DNA from: Saccharothrix sp. S26
Lineage (GTDB): Bacteria; Actinomycetota; Actinomycetes; Mycobacteriales; Pseudonocardiaceae
Assembly (NCBI RefSeq): GCF_021390395.1
Contig: NZ_JAJUWT010000009.1
Location: forward strand, 266,601-330,600
Length of the DNA stretch: 64,000 nucleotides
Reading direction: 5' to 3'
The position numbers and the translations under genes are program-made. Below are positions 44,885-52,536 of this stretch, piece after piece. The stretch's first letter is position 1; each line of letters starts with the position of its first letter. Under the pieces are notes generated by a model. It made no database searches, was not told the origin of the DNA, and saw nothing but the letters and a program-made list of their open reading frames with translations.

Positions 44885-45957
44885 CCGATGTCGTCTGCTA
44901 CTACCACGACCCGGTGAAGGCGCCGTTGCTGCGCGAGGCCGTGCTGCCCGCGCTCGCGGAGGCCGAGCGCGCCGGCGCGACCGGGCACGTGGAGCGGCAC
45001 TGGCTGCACGGGCCGCACGTGCGGGTGCGGTTGGACGGTCCGGACGAGGTCGCGGACCTCGTCGCGGCACGGTTGCGCGACCACCTGGCCACCTCACCGT
45101 CCACTGTGGACATGGAGCACGGCGTGCTGCTCGCGCAGGCCCGGCAGAACGGGATCGCCGAGCTGGTCCCGCCGCCGTACGAGCCGATCCACCCGGACAA
45201 CACCGTGGTCGTCGAGCCCACGGACCTCACCGCCCTGCGCCGGCTGCTGCTGTCCGACGTGCTGGTGAACCTGCGCACGCGGTGCCTGCGGCTGGGCGTG
45301 CCCGCGATCCGCGACGCCGTGGCCGCGGACGCCGACAGCCCCGCGCGGGTGCGGCTGGCCATCGTCGCGATGACGGCGCACGCGAGCCGGTTCCCGGCGG
45401 GCCTGGTGAACGGCTACCACTCGTTCCTGTCGCACCTGGAGGGCTTCCTGTTGCACAGCGATCCCGGCGGGGTGCTGCGCGCCCGGTTCGACGCGGTGTG
45501 GGAGCGCAACGCCGAGCAGGTGGTGCGGACGGTGCGTGACGTGGCCGAGGGGACGGTCCCGACGCCGTGGGTGGCGTGGACGGACCGCACGCGCGCGGTG
45601 ATCGAGGAGGTGTTCGACCGCGGCGAGCTGCCCACCGCGTACTCCCATCACCTGGGCGAGCGCGCGCTGGAGATGGACGAGGAGGAGGCGATCCGGCGCT
45701 GGCACCGCGACCACGCCGACCGGATCAGCGACTACCACGCCAAATTGCGGGAGGTCGACTTCGACCACCCGGACTACCGGCGGCCGGTGACCGTCTACCG
45801 CTTCGGGACGAACATGCTCTACCAACTGCTGGCCGTGTGCGACGTGACGCCGGTGGAGCGCTACCTGGCGGCGAGCCTGGTCGTGCGGGCGGCGCAGCGC
45901 ATCACCGGCATCGCGTGGGCCGAGCACGTGGCGCAGATGGCGAAGGTGGCCCGATGA
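44881..45957 (+). CDS. Thiopeptide pyridine synthase (LanB-C fold), LazC-like
   Basis: The product has 358 residues with GTG start overlapping the dehydratase stop. It has the LanB C-terminal-type fold (VVCYYHDPVKAPLLREAVLPAL, VERHWLHGPHVRVRL) and continues with NGYHSFLSHLEGFLL, ELPTAYSHHLGERALEMDEEEAIRRWH and a C-terminal TVYRFGTNMLYQLLAVCDVTPVERYLAA, as in the TclM/TbtD/LazC group. These enzymes join two dehydroalanines in a formal [4+2] cycloaddition, expel the leader peptide and create the pyridine macrocycle. Its presence defines the product as a thiopeptide rather than a linear azole peptide. Confidence 0.9.
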   Translation: MTDVVCYYHDPVKAPLLREAVLPALAEAERAGATGHVERHWLHGPHVRVRLDGPDEVADLVAARLRDHLATSPSTVDMEHGVLLAQARQNGIAELVPPPYEPIHPDNTVVVEPTDLTALRRLLLSDVLVNLRTRCLRLGVPAIRDAVAADADSPARVRLAIVAMTAHASRFPAGLVNGYHSFLSHLEGFLLHSDPGGVLRARFDAVWERNAEQVVRTVRDVAEGTVPTPWVAWTDRTRAVIEEVFDRGELPTAYSHHLGERALEMDEEEAIRRWHRDHADRISDYHAKLREVDFDHPDYRRPVTVYRFGTNMLYQLLAVCDVTPVERYLAASLVVRAAQRITGIAWAEHVAQMAKVAR

Positions 45958-47501
45958 GCGAGGTGCTGGTGCGGCTGCGGCCGATCGTGCACGCGACGCC
46001 CACCCCGACCGGCCTGCACGTGCGGGGGTGGCGGTCCAGCTTCACCCTCGACGGCGGCACGGGGCTGTGGACGATCTGGGAGCGCCTGGCCGGTCCGTTG
46101 GCCGACGGCGTGCCGCCCGACCGGCTCACCGTGCCGGAGCACGCGCCGCCGGCCGTGGCGCGGGCGTTGGACCTGCTCATCGGCCAGCTCCACGAGCACG
46201 ACATGCTGGTCGAGGTGCCCGCCGACTGGGGTGGCGACGCGCCGCCCGCCGACATCGCGAGCTGGCTGGACTCCGTCGCGCCCGCGCCGCTGGAGGCGTG
46301 GCGGCGGCTGCGGTCGGCGACGGTCGCCGTCACGGGCGAGGACGCCTTGGCCGGCCACGCGCGCCGCGCCCTGGTCGCCGCGGGCCTGCGGGTCGCACCC
46401 GGTCGACGCGGTCCCGGGTTGCTGCTGGTCGCCGGCGGGCACGCGGTCGCGGCCGGGTGCGCCGCCGACGTCGGCTTCGTCGTCGCGCCGGGTACGCTCG
46501 CGGACGTGGCGGCCGACGCGGCGGCGGTGGCCGAACGGCTGGCGGGCGCGCCGGGCGGTCCGCCGGAGGTGCTGGCCGCGCTGGTCGGGTCGGCCGCGGC
46601 GCACCGGCTGGTGTGCGCGGTGGGCGGGCTGCCCGACCCGTCGACCGAGGTGGTGGACATGTGGAGCGACGTGCCGCCGACCGGGCCGCCGCACCAGGCC
46701 GTGCTGGTGGCCCGGGTCGACCCGCTGCACGCCGAGTACCACCCGTGGCTGTCGGCGGTCCGGCCCCGCGAGCCGAACGGCACGCTGCTGGACGTGCTGG
46801 GTGACCGTGAGCTGGGCCCGGTGCCCACTCCCCGGCCCCGCGACCTGCCGCAGTTGCCGGTCAAGCTGGCCGCCGCCGGTGACGCGGTCGGCTTCGGCAC
46901 GACCGAGCGCGCCGCCCGGCTCGACGCCCTGCTGCGCGCCGCACGGGCGCTCGCACCGGACGGCGTGGTGCTCGGCGCGGACCGCGTGCACGCGCTGGGA
47001 CTGGCCCTGCGCACGGCCGTCCGGCGGCTCGGCGGCGCACCGGTGGCCGAGGAGGAGTGGTCGGGCGACCCGACCGCGCGGCGGTGGTGGAAGGCCGTCG
47101 TGCTCCGGTTCGCCCTGCCCGCCGAGGTCGAGGTGACCAGGCTCGGGCCGCACGTGGTGCGCGCGGTCGTGCGGGCGGACGGCGAGGAGCTGTCCTGGTC
47201 GGTCGAGGCGCGGGCGGCGGACGCCGTCGCGTTCGCCGCGATGGCCGCCGCCGGGCGGGCGCAGGCCGGGGTGCGCGAGACCGTGGTGCTGTGCGGGGCG
47301 GCGCCGTTCGCCGAACCCGACGGGGCCGCCGCGCCGTGGACGAACCGGGACTGGCACTGGCCGTACGGCCTGCGGGACGGCGAGGAGGCGTTGCAGGAGG
47401 ACCTGCGCGCGCTCGCGGCGGAGGTCAAGCCCGTGCCGCTCGGACCGGTGCTCGACGCGGCGGGCCTGGTGGCGTTCGCGGTGGCGGAGGACGGCCGGTG
47501 A
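45954..47501 (+). CDS. RRE/E1-like leader-binding partner of YcaO cyclodehydratase, LazD-like
   Basis: The product has 515 residues; its ATG overlaps the previous stop. The N-terminal ~90 residues (LVRLRPIVHATPTPTGLHVRGWRSSFTLDGG ... LLIGQLHEHDML) form a PqqD-like RRE that should bind the acidic leader. The rest resembles the Ocin_ThiF family, a degenerate E1/ThiF-like fold without ATP-site motifs or Cys clusters. Such partners present the precursor to the YcaO enzyme encoded next. The function is inferred from family and operon position. Confidence 0.85.
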   Translation: MSEVLVRLRPIVHATPTPTGLHVRGWRSSFTLDGGTGLWTIWERLAGPLADGVPPDRLTVPEHAPPAVARALDLLIGQLHEHDMLVEVPADWGGDAPPADIASWLDSVAPAPLEAWRRLRSATVAVTGEDALAGHARRALVAAGLRVAPGRRGPGLLLVAGGHAVAAGCAADVGFVVAPGTLADVAADAAAVAERLAGAPGGPPEVLAALVGSAAAHRLVCAVGGLPDPSTEVVDMWSDVPPTGPPHQAVLVARVDPLHAEYHPWLSAVRPREPNGTLLDVLGDRELGPVPTPRPRDLPQLPVKLAAAGDAVGFGTTERAARLDALLRAARALAPDGVVLGADRVHALGLALRTAVRRLGGAPVAEEEWSGDPTARRWWKAVVLRFALPAEVEVTRLGPHVVRAVVRADGEELSWSVEARAADAVAFAAMAAAGRAQAGVRETVVLCGAAPFAEPDGAAAPWTNRDWHWPYGLRDGEEALQEDLRALAAEVKPVPLGPVLDAAGLVAFAVAEDGR

Positions 47502-49168
47502 CCGTGCGGGTGGTGGAGCTGGCCGACTACGCGCTCGGCGACCTGGACGGGATCGGCGCGGGCGGTCCCGTGCTGCCGGTGCGGTTCGACGGCGCGCTGG
47601 TGCTGATCGGGCCGGTGTCGGACGGGGTGTGCGTGCGCTGCGCGGAGGACGCCCGGTTGGCGGCGCTCGGCCCGTCCGTGCCGCGGCAGGACCCGGGGAT
47701 GCGGTTGGGCGGCTTGGCGTCGCCGGCGGTACGGCCGTTGCTCGCGGCGCTGGTGGACCGCGTGTCGGCCGAGCCGGACGCCTACCGCGACAAGGTGATC
47801 GCCGTGCGGACCGACCTGGCCACGGTCGGCGAGCACCGGGTCCGGCCGAGGTCCGGCGGCTGCCCGACGTGCGGGCCGTTGCCCGAGGACGGTCCGCGGA
47901 CCGTGGTCCGCGGGCCCGTGCCGGTGGTACCCGGCACGTTGCGCGGCCCGAACCCCCTCACCGCCGGTGACGCGCTCAAGCACGAGCTGTTCGACCTCCG
48001 GCACGGCCCGGTCGGCGGGATGCACCGCATCGGCGACCTGACCGTGGCCGCGGTGAGCGCCGAGCTGGGCGGCGGGCAGGCCGGGTTCGGCCGAACCGCC
48101 GACTACGCCGAGGCCGAACGGGTCGCGCTGTACGAGGCCGTGGAGCGGCACGCGGGGATGCGGCCCCGGGGGGTCACCACGGTGCTGGAGGCGTCGTACG
48201 CCGAGCTGGGCGACCGGGCGCTCGACCCGGTGCGGCTCGGGCTGCCCGACCACGAGTCGCCGCACGTCGTGCCGTACCGCCCGGACGTGCCGACCCGGTG
48301 GGTGCACGGCTGGTCCTACACCCGCGGGCGGCCGGTCGCCGTGCCGGAGCACGTGGCCTACTGGGGTCACGGCGAGGGCGCGCGGTTCGTGGACGAGACG
48401 TCCAACGGGTGCGGCACCGGCAACAGCCTCACCGAGGCGGTGCTGTACGGGTTGTTCGAGGTCGCCGAGCGGGACGCGTTCCTGATGGCCTGGTACCAGC
48501 GGACCCCGTTGCGCAGCCTGCGCGTGCGCGACGACGTGACCGCGCACCTCGCGGACCGGTTGGAGCAGCTCGGCTACCGGCTGGAGCTGTACGACGCCAC
48601 CAACGACATGGGTGTGCCGTCCGTGCTGTCGCTCGCGCGCTCGCCCCGGTGGCCGCACGCGTTCTTCGCCGCCGGCGCCGGGCTCGACCCGGACGCGGCG
48701 ATGCGGTCGGCGGCGGCCGAGGTCGCGATGGACGTGGAGGCGGGCGCGAAGCGCTACCGCGTCGAACCCGGCGACTACGACCGGGACCGGCTGCGTCGGC
48801 TGCTGCGCGAACCGCGGCTGATCCGCGGCATGGACGACCACGTCAACGTCAACGGCCTGGCCGAGGCCGCGCGGCGGTACGACTTCCTGACGCCCGGACC
48901 GCCGGTGGAGCCGACCGTGCCGGACGTGCCGCTGGACGACTTGGACGCGGTGTTGGAGCACTACGTGCGCGCGTGGGAAGCGTTGGGGCTGGAGGTGATC
49001 GCGGTCGACCAGAGCGACCCGGTGGTGCGCGACCGGCTCGGCCTGCACTCGGCGAAGGTCATCGTGCCCGGCACGGTGCCGATGACGTTCGGCGAGCTGA
49101 ACCGCCGCACGCACGGCATACCGCGGCTGCGCCTGGCCGGTCCCCCGCTGCCCCACCCGTTCCCGTGA
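47498..49168 (+). CDS. YcaO cyclodehydratase, LazE-like
   Basis: The product has 556 residues with GTG start overlapping the preceding stop. The N-terminal third contains two Cys pairs (CVRC and CPTC) probably binding zinc or serving as structural elements. The YcaO domain (~165-556) shows GKTRADYAEAERVALYEAVERHAG-like ATP-site residues (FGRTADYAEAERVALYEAVERHAG), DETSNGCGTGNSLTEAVLYGLFEVAERDAF and the Pro-rich C-terminus LPHPFP that is important in azoline-forming YcaO enzymes. It uses ATP to convert core Cys (and perhaps Ser/Thr) to thiazolines/oxazolines, together with the RRE partner. Confidence 0.93.
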   Translation: MTVRVVELADYALGDLDGIGAGGPVLPVRFDGALVLIGPVSDGVCVRCAEDARLAALGPSVPRQDPGMRLGGLASPAVRPLLAALVDRVSAEPDAYRDKVIAVRTDLATVGEHRVRPRSGGCPTCGPLPEDGPRTVVRGPVPVVPGTLRGPNPLTAGDALKHELFDLRHGPVGGMHRIGDLTVAAVSAELGGGQAGFGRTADYAEAERVALYEAVERHAGMRPRGVTTVLEASYAELGDRALDPVRLGLPDHESPHVVPYRPDVPTRWVHGWSYTRGRPVAVPEHVAYWGHGEGARFVDETSNGCGTGNSLTEAVLYGLFEVAERDAFLMAWYQRTPLRSLRVRDDVTAHLADRLEQLGYRLELYDATNDMGVPSVLSLARSPRWPHAFFAAGAGLDPDAAMRSAAAEVAMDVEAGAKRYRVEPGDYDRDRLRRLLREPRLIRGMDDHVNVNGLAEAARRYDFLTPGPPVEPTVPDVPLDDLDAVLEHYVRAWEALGLEVIAVDQSDPVVRDRLGLHSAKVIVPGTVPMTFGELNRRTHGIPRLRLAGPPLPHPFP

Positions 49169-50265
49169 CCGCCGACGCGTTGGCCGCCGCCTACGCGCAC
49201 GGGCCGGGGCGGGTGGTCGAACCGGGCGCGTCACCGCGCACGGCCGCCGCGTCCGGGCCGCGCGTGCCGCTGGCGGCGGTGCGGGGGCGTTTCGGCCCGG
49301 CGTTGGCGCGCCTGCTGACCGACGTGGCGACACCGCTGCGGTGGGAGCCGTGGAACCAGTACAACGACCACCGGGCGTACCCGTCGGCGCGGGCCGCGGC
49401 CACGGTCGACCTGGTGGTGGCCGGGCGGTGGCTGCTCGACCCGGTGCGCCGGGCGCTGGTCGGGGACGGCACGCCCGTGGTCGACGGCCCGGTGCGGGTC
49501 GAGCTGGTCCGCAGGCGTGACCGCCTCTCCCCCGGCTACCGCGAGTTCGGCGACGTGCTCACGGAGCTGGAGGTCGGGCACGTTGCGGCGGCGTTGGTGG
49601 AGCACGCGGCCCGGCTCGGGCTGACCGCGCGGGTGTCCGGGTTGACGGTCACCGTGGCGTTCGACGGGATGGCCGAGGCCGCCCCGGCTTCGCGGCTTCC
49701 GGTCCGCAGTTCCGGCGTGGGTCCGCGGGGCATCGCGGCCGATCCCCGGCCGTTGCCCGTCGGTGTGCTGGACGCGGTGGTCGAGGCGATCACCCGACCG
49801 CCCGCCGGGTCGCCCGTGCGCGACGACCTGCGGCACCGGTTGGCCGTGCGCGACGTCGAGGGCGTCGCCGACGGCTGGTACGCCGTGGACGGCGGGCTGC
49901 GGCTGGTGTCGGCCGGCCCGGCGGTGCCCGCGTTGCAGCCGGTGTTCGGGCACCCGCCCGGCACGATCCACGTGGCCTCGATGAACCTCGCGCTGGTCAC
50001 GACCGGCGACCCGGCCGCCGCGGTGGCGTCCGGCGGTCCGGACGGCTACCGGGCGCTGCTGCGCGCGGCCGGTGCGACGGCGCAGCACGTGTGCACGGCG
50101 GCGGCGGGCGCGGGTGCGTTCTGCCGGCCCGCCCGCAGCACCGACGACGGCCCGCTGGAGGCCCTGGTCGGCGCGCCCGCGTCGCACGCCCTGCTCTACC
50201 TGCTGCTCGTCGGCCGAACCCGGGGCGCGGGCTTCACCTACGACCTCACCCCTCTGGAGACGTGA
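49165..50265 (+). CDS. Nitroreductase-like protein (additional azoline dehydrogenase candidate)
   Basis: The product has 366 residues; GTG start overlaps the YcaO stop (GTGA). The sequence resembles McbC/SagB-type flavin oxidoreductases used in azole formation: LRWEPWNQYNDHRAYPSARAAATVDLVVAGRWLLDPVRRAL in the first third, and GTIHVASMNLALV plus ALLYLLLVGRTRGAGF near the end. The diagnostic Arg/Asn FMN contacts are less clear than in the next gene, whose C-terminal half is a full SagB domain. Lactazole-type clusters need only one dehydrogenase, so this gene is an addition. It might oxidise a subset of azolines, or be a non-catalytic partner. Confidence 0.7.
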   Translation: MTADALAAAYAHGPGRVVEPGASPRTAAASGPRVPLAAVRGRFGPALARLLTDVATPLRWEPWNQYNDHRAYPSARAAATVDLVVAGRWLLDPVRRALVGDGTPVVDGPVRVELVRRRDRLSPGYREFGDVLTELEVGHVAAALVEHAARLGLTARVSGLTVTVAFDGMAEAAPASRLPVRSSGVGPRGIAADPRPLPVGVLDAVVEAITRPPAGSPVRDDLRHRLAVRDVEGVADGWYAVDGGLRLVSAGPAVPALQPVFGHPPGTIHVASMNLALVTTGDPAAAVASGGPDGYRALLRAAGATAQHVCTAAAGAGAFCRPARSTDDGPLEALVGAPASHALLYLLLVGRTRGAGFTYDLTPLET

Positions 50266-51797
50266 TGACGTGGACCAGCGTGCACGTGCGGCTGTCGTGG
50301 GCGGCGGCGGACGTCGACGCGTTCATCGCCGACGTGCTCGCGCCGGAGCTGGACGGGCACCGCGCCGCGGGACGGGTCGGCGACTGGTTCTACGTGCGGT
50401 ACTGGGAGCAGGGCCCGCACCTGCGCGTCCGGGCGCGTGACGCGGCGGTGGACCTGGCCGCCGCGCTGCGGGCGCTCGTCGAGCGGACCGACCACCCGGT
50501 GCGCGAGGTGTCCGCCGACTGGCTGCCGCACGGTGACGTCCGCGAGGCTCCGTACGTCCCGGAAGTGGCGCGGTACGGCGGTCCGGCGGCGTTGCCGGTG
50601 GCCGAGGACGTGTTCTGCCGCAGCACCGAGGTAGCGGTGGCCGTGCTGCGGTCGGGGGCGTCGAAGTTCACCGCGGCCGTGGAGCTGGTGATGGCCACGA
50701 CCGTCGCGCTCGGGATGGACCGGGTGGAGGCGGCGTCGTGGCTGCGTGCCCTGGCGACGGGGTGGCGGCAGGCGCACGAGCCCGTCGCACCGCCCGGCGT
50801 GAGCTCCCACCTCGCCGCGCGCACGGTGCACGAGGCGCGTGCGCCCCACCTCGCGGCGCGGTGGGACCGGCTCGAAGCGCACGCCACGGGCGCGGTGGCG
50901 TACTGGGTGGAGCAGGTGCGGTCGGCGCGGTTGCCCCGGCACGCCTGGGCCTCGCAGTTGCACATGCTGTGCAACCGGCTGGGCCTCGACCCGGAGGAGG
51001 AGCGCACCGCGTGCCGACTGGTGGCGATGACGGCCGAAGCACCCGACGGGCCCACCGGGTTCCACGAGGACGGTGCGGCCGCGCCCGACCGGCGTTACCT
51101 GGCGGCCAGCAAGTTCCACCCCGGCGTGCCGGGCCAGGGTCCGCGTGAGGTCGCCGCGACGCCGTCGACCTCGTCGTGGTGGCCGGACGTGACGCTGCCC
51201 CGGGCCGCACCCGTGCCCGGCGGGTTGGCCGACGCGCTGCTGACCCGCCGCACCGCGCGGGGTGCGGACCTGGCCGGGTCGCTGGACGCGGGGCAGCTCG
51301 CCACGCTGCTCTGGACGGCGCAAGGCGCCCTGCCGGACGGGCGCAGGCCGTACCCCAGCGCGGGTGCGCGGCACAGCGCCCGGCTGCGCGTGGTGGCGTG
51401 GCGGGTGAGCGGCCTGGAGCCGGGGGTGTACGACGTGGACGAGGCACGCCGGACGCTGCTGCGGGTGGCGGCCTCGCCGCCGGTGGACGACGTGCGCGCG
51501 GCCTCGATGTGGTTCGGTGACGGCGAGGACCGGGTGGACCCGGCCACCACGCCCGCGTTGCTGGCGCTCTACGCGCGGGTCGGCGTGCTGCGCAAGGCCT
51601 ATGGCCTGCGGGCCCTGCGGTTGGCGTTCGCCGAGGCCGGCCACCTGGCGCAGAACCTCGCCCTGGTCGCCGCGTCCACGGGGCTGGCGCTCGGCGTGAT
51701 CGGCGGCTTCTACGACGACGTGGCCCACGACGTGCTGTGCCTGGACGGCGTGGACGACGTGCTGGTCTACCTGATGCCGCTGGCCGGCGCGCGCTGA
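50265..51797 (+). CDS. Eliminase-azoline dehydrogenase fusion, LazF-like
   Basis: The product has 510 residues; ATG 50265 shares one base with the previous stop (TGATG). Residues 1-275 are a SpaB_C eliminase domain (DWFYVRYWEQGPHLRVRARD, FCRSTEVAVAVLRSG, LHMLCNRLGLDPEEE), which releases glutamate from glutamylated Ser/Thr. Residues ~300-510 form a SagB-type FMN dehydrogenase (LLTRRTARGADLAG, LLWTAQGALPDGRRPYPSAGARHSARLRVV, EAGHLAQNLALVAASTGLALGVIGGFYDD) that oxidises azolines to azoles. This two-domain architecture is that of LazF. It is the last gene of the overlapping thiopeptide operon. Confidence 0.92.
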   Translation: MTWTSVHVRLSWAAADVDAFIADVLAPELDGHRAAGRVGDWFYVRYWEQGPHLRVRARDAAVDLAAALRALVERTDHPVREVSADWLPHGDVREAPYVPEVARYGGPAALPVAEDVFCRSTEVAVAVLRSGASKFTAAVELVMATTVALGMDRVEAASWLRALATGWRQAHEPVAPPGVSSHLAARTVHEARAPHLAARWDRLEAHATGAVAYWVEQVRSARLPRHAWASQLHMLCNRLGLDPEEERTACRLVAMTAEAPDGPTGFHEDGAAAPDRRYLAASKFHPGVPGQGPREVAATPSTSSWWPDVTLPRAAPVPGGLADALLTRRTARGADLAGSLDAGQLATLLWTAQGALPDGRRPYPSAGARHSARLRVVAWRVSGLEPGVYDVDEARRTLLRVAASPPVDDVRAASMWFGDGEDRVDPATTPALLALYARVGVLRKAYGLRALRLAFAEAGHLAQNLALVAASTGLALGVIGGFYDDVAHDVLCLDGVDDVLVYLMPLAGAR

Positions 51798-51807
51798 CCG
51801 GGCAGCC

Positions 51808-51833
51808 GCGTGCCGACCCCGCCGGCGGCACGC
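51808..51833 (+). terminator. Probable terminator of thiopeptide operon
   Basis: GCGTGCCG (51808-51815) and CGGCACGC (51826-51833) form an 8-bp stem with a 10-nt GC-rich loop, starting 11 nt past the operon's last stop codon. Confidence 0.5.
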
Positions 51834-51945
51834 CGCCCACCCGGCCCTCACTGACCGGGAAGGGGTGGCCCCAGCGCCGCCGACCATGCCTCCAGACCCG
51901 CCCAACCACCCGAAAGACTGGCGATCCGGCCCGCACGGGGTTCGT

Positions 51946-51963
51946 GATACCGCAGCGATAACG
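51946..51963 (+). promoter_or_regulatory. SARP-box-like repeat upstream of SnoaL gene
   Basis: GATACCG-CAGC-GATAACG repeats a heptamer (6 of 7 identical) at 11-bp period, 61 nt before the SnoaL-like gene. It matches the motif in front of the thiopeptide precursor. Confidence 0.5.
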
Positions 51964-52024
51964 ATCTTTGATCACGCCGGAGGAGGGTGGTGGGCGCAGG
52001 GACGCCTAGGGAGGGGATGGGGAG

Positions 52025-52411
52025 ATGTCGGTGAACGGGCCGCAGGGGTTCGGGCCACCCGGCGACGTGGTCACGACCGTGGGGGTGGAGCACGTCCGGT
52101 TGAGTTACGAGTACCTCGACCGGCGGGACATGGACGGGTACGGGTCGTTGTTCGACGCGGAGGCGGAGTTGCGGTCGCCGGTGGTCGGGGTGGTGCGCGG
52201 GAGGGCGCAGATCGAGTCCTACCAGGCCGAACGCCCGCTCGATGGTGGGCGGCACGTGGTCGAGGAGGTGTTCTCGGCGCGGGGGCGGGTGGTCGTGGTC
52301 GGGCGGGTGACCGGTGCCGGGCGGGAGGTGGAGTTCGTGGACCTGTTCACGCTCACCGAGCACGGGCTGCTGCGGTCGCAGAAGTCGTTCTTCTTCGCCG
52401 CACCCGCCTGA
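52025..52411 (+). CDS. SnoaL-like/NTF2-fold small protein
   Basis: The product has 128 residues; ATG 52025 follows GGGGAG. The cone-shaped NTF2 fold is suggested by VEHVRLSYEYLDRRDMDGYGSLFDAEAELRSP, VRGRAQIESYQ and VDLFTLTEHGLLRSQKSFF. Such proteins act as cyclases, isomerases or ligand binders in secondary metabolism. Catalytic residues cannot be assigned. Its position between the thiopeptide genes and an AfsR-type regulator, and a repeat shared with the thiopeptide promoter, suggest co-regulation. Confidence 0.75.
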   Translation: MSVNGPQGFGPPGDVVTTVGVEHVRLSYEYLDRRDMDGYGSLFDAEAELRSPVVGVVRGRAQIESYQAERPLDGGRHVVEEVFSARGRVVVVGRVTGAGREVEFVDLFTLTEHGLLRSQKSFFFAAPA

Positions 52412-52536
52412 GCCGCCGGTCACGGGCCGGTCGTCGTGCGCCGGATGACCGGTCCCGACCCGGCTTCCGGGTGGGTGCGACCACGGTGACCACCGGTTAT
52501 CTTCGGTTCGGGGGTCGATGCAAGTGGGAGCAGCCC

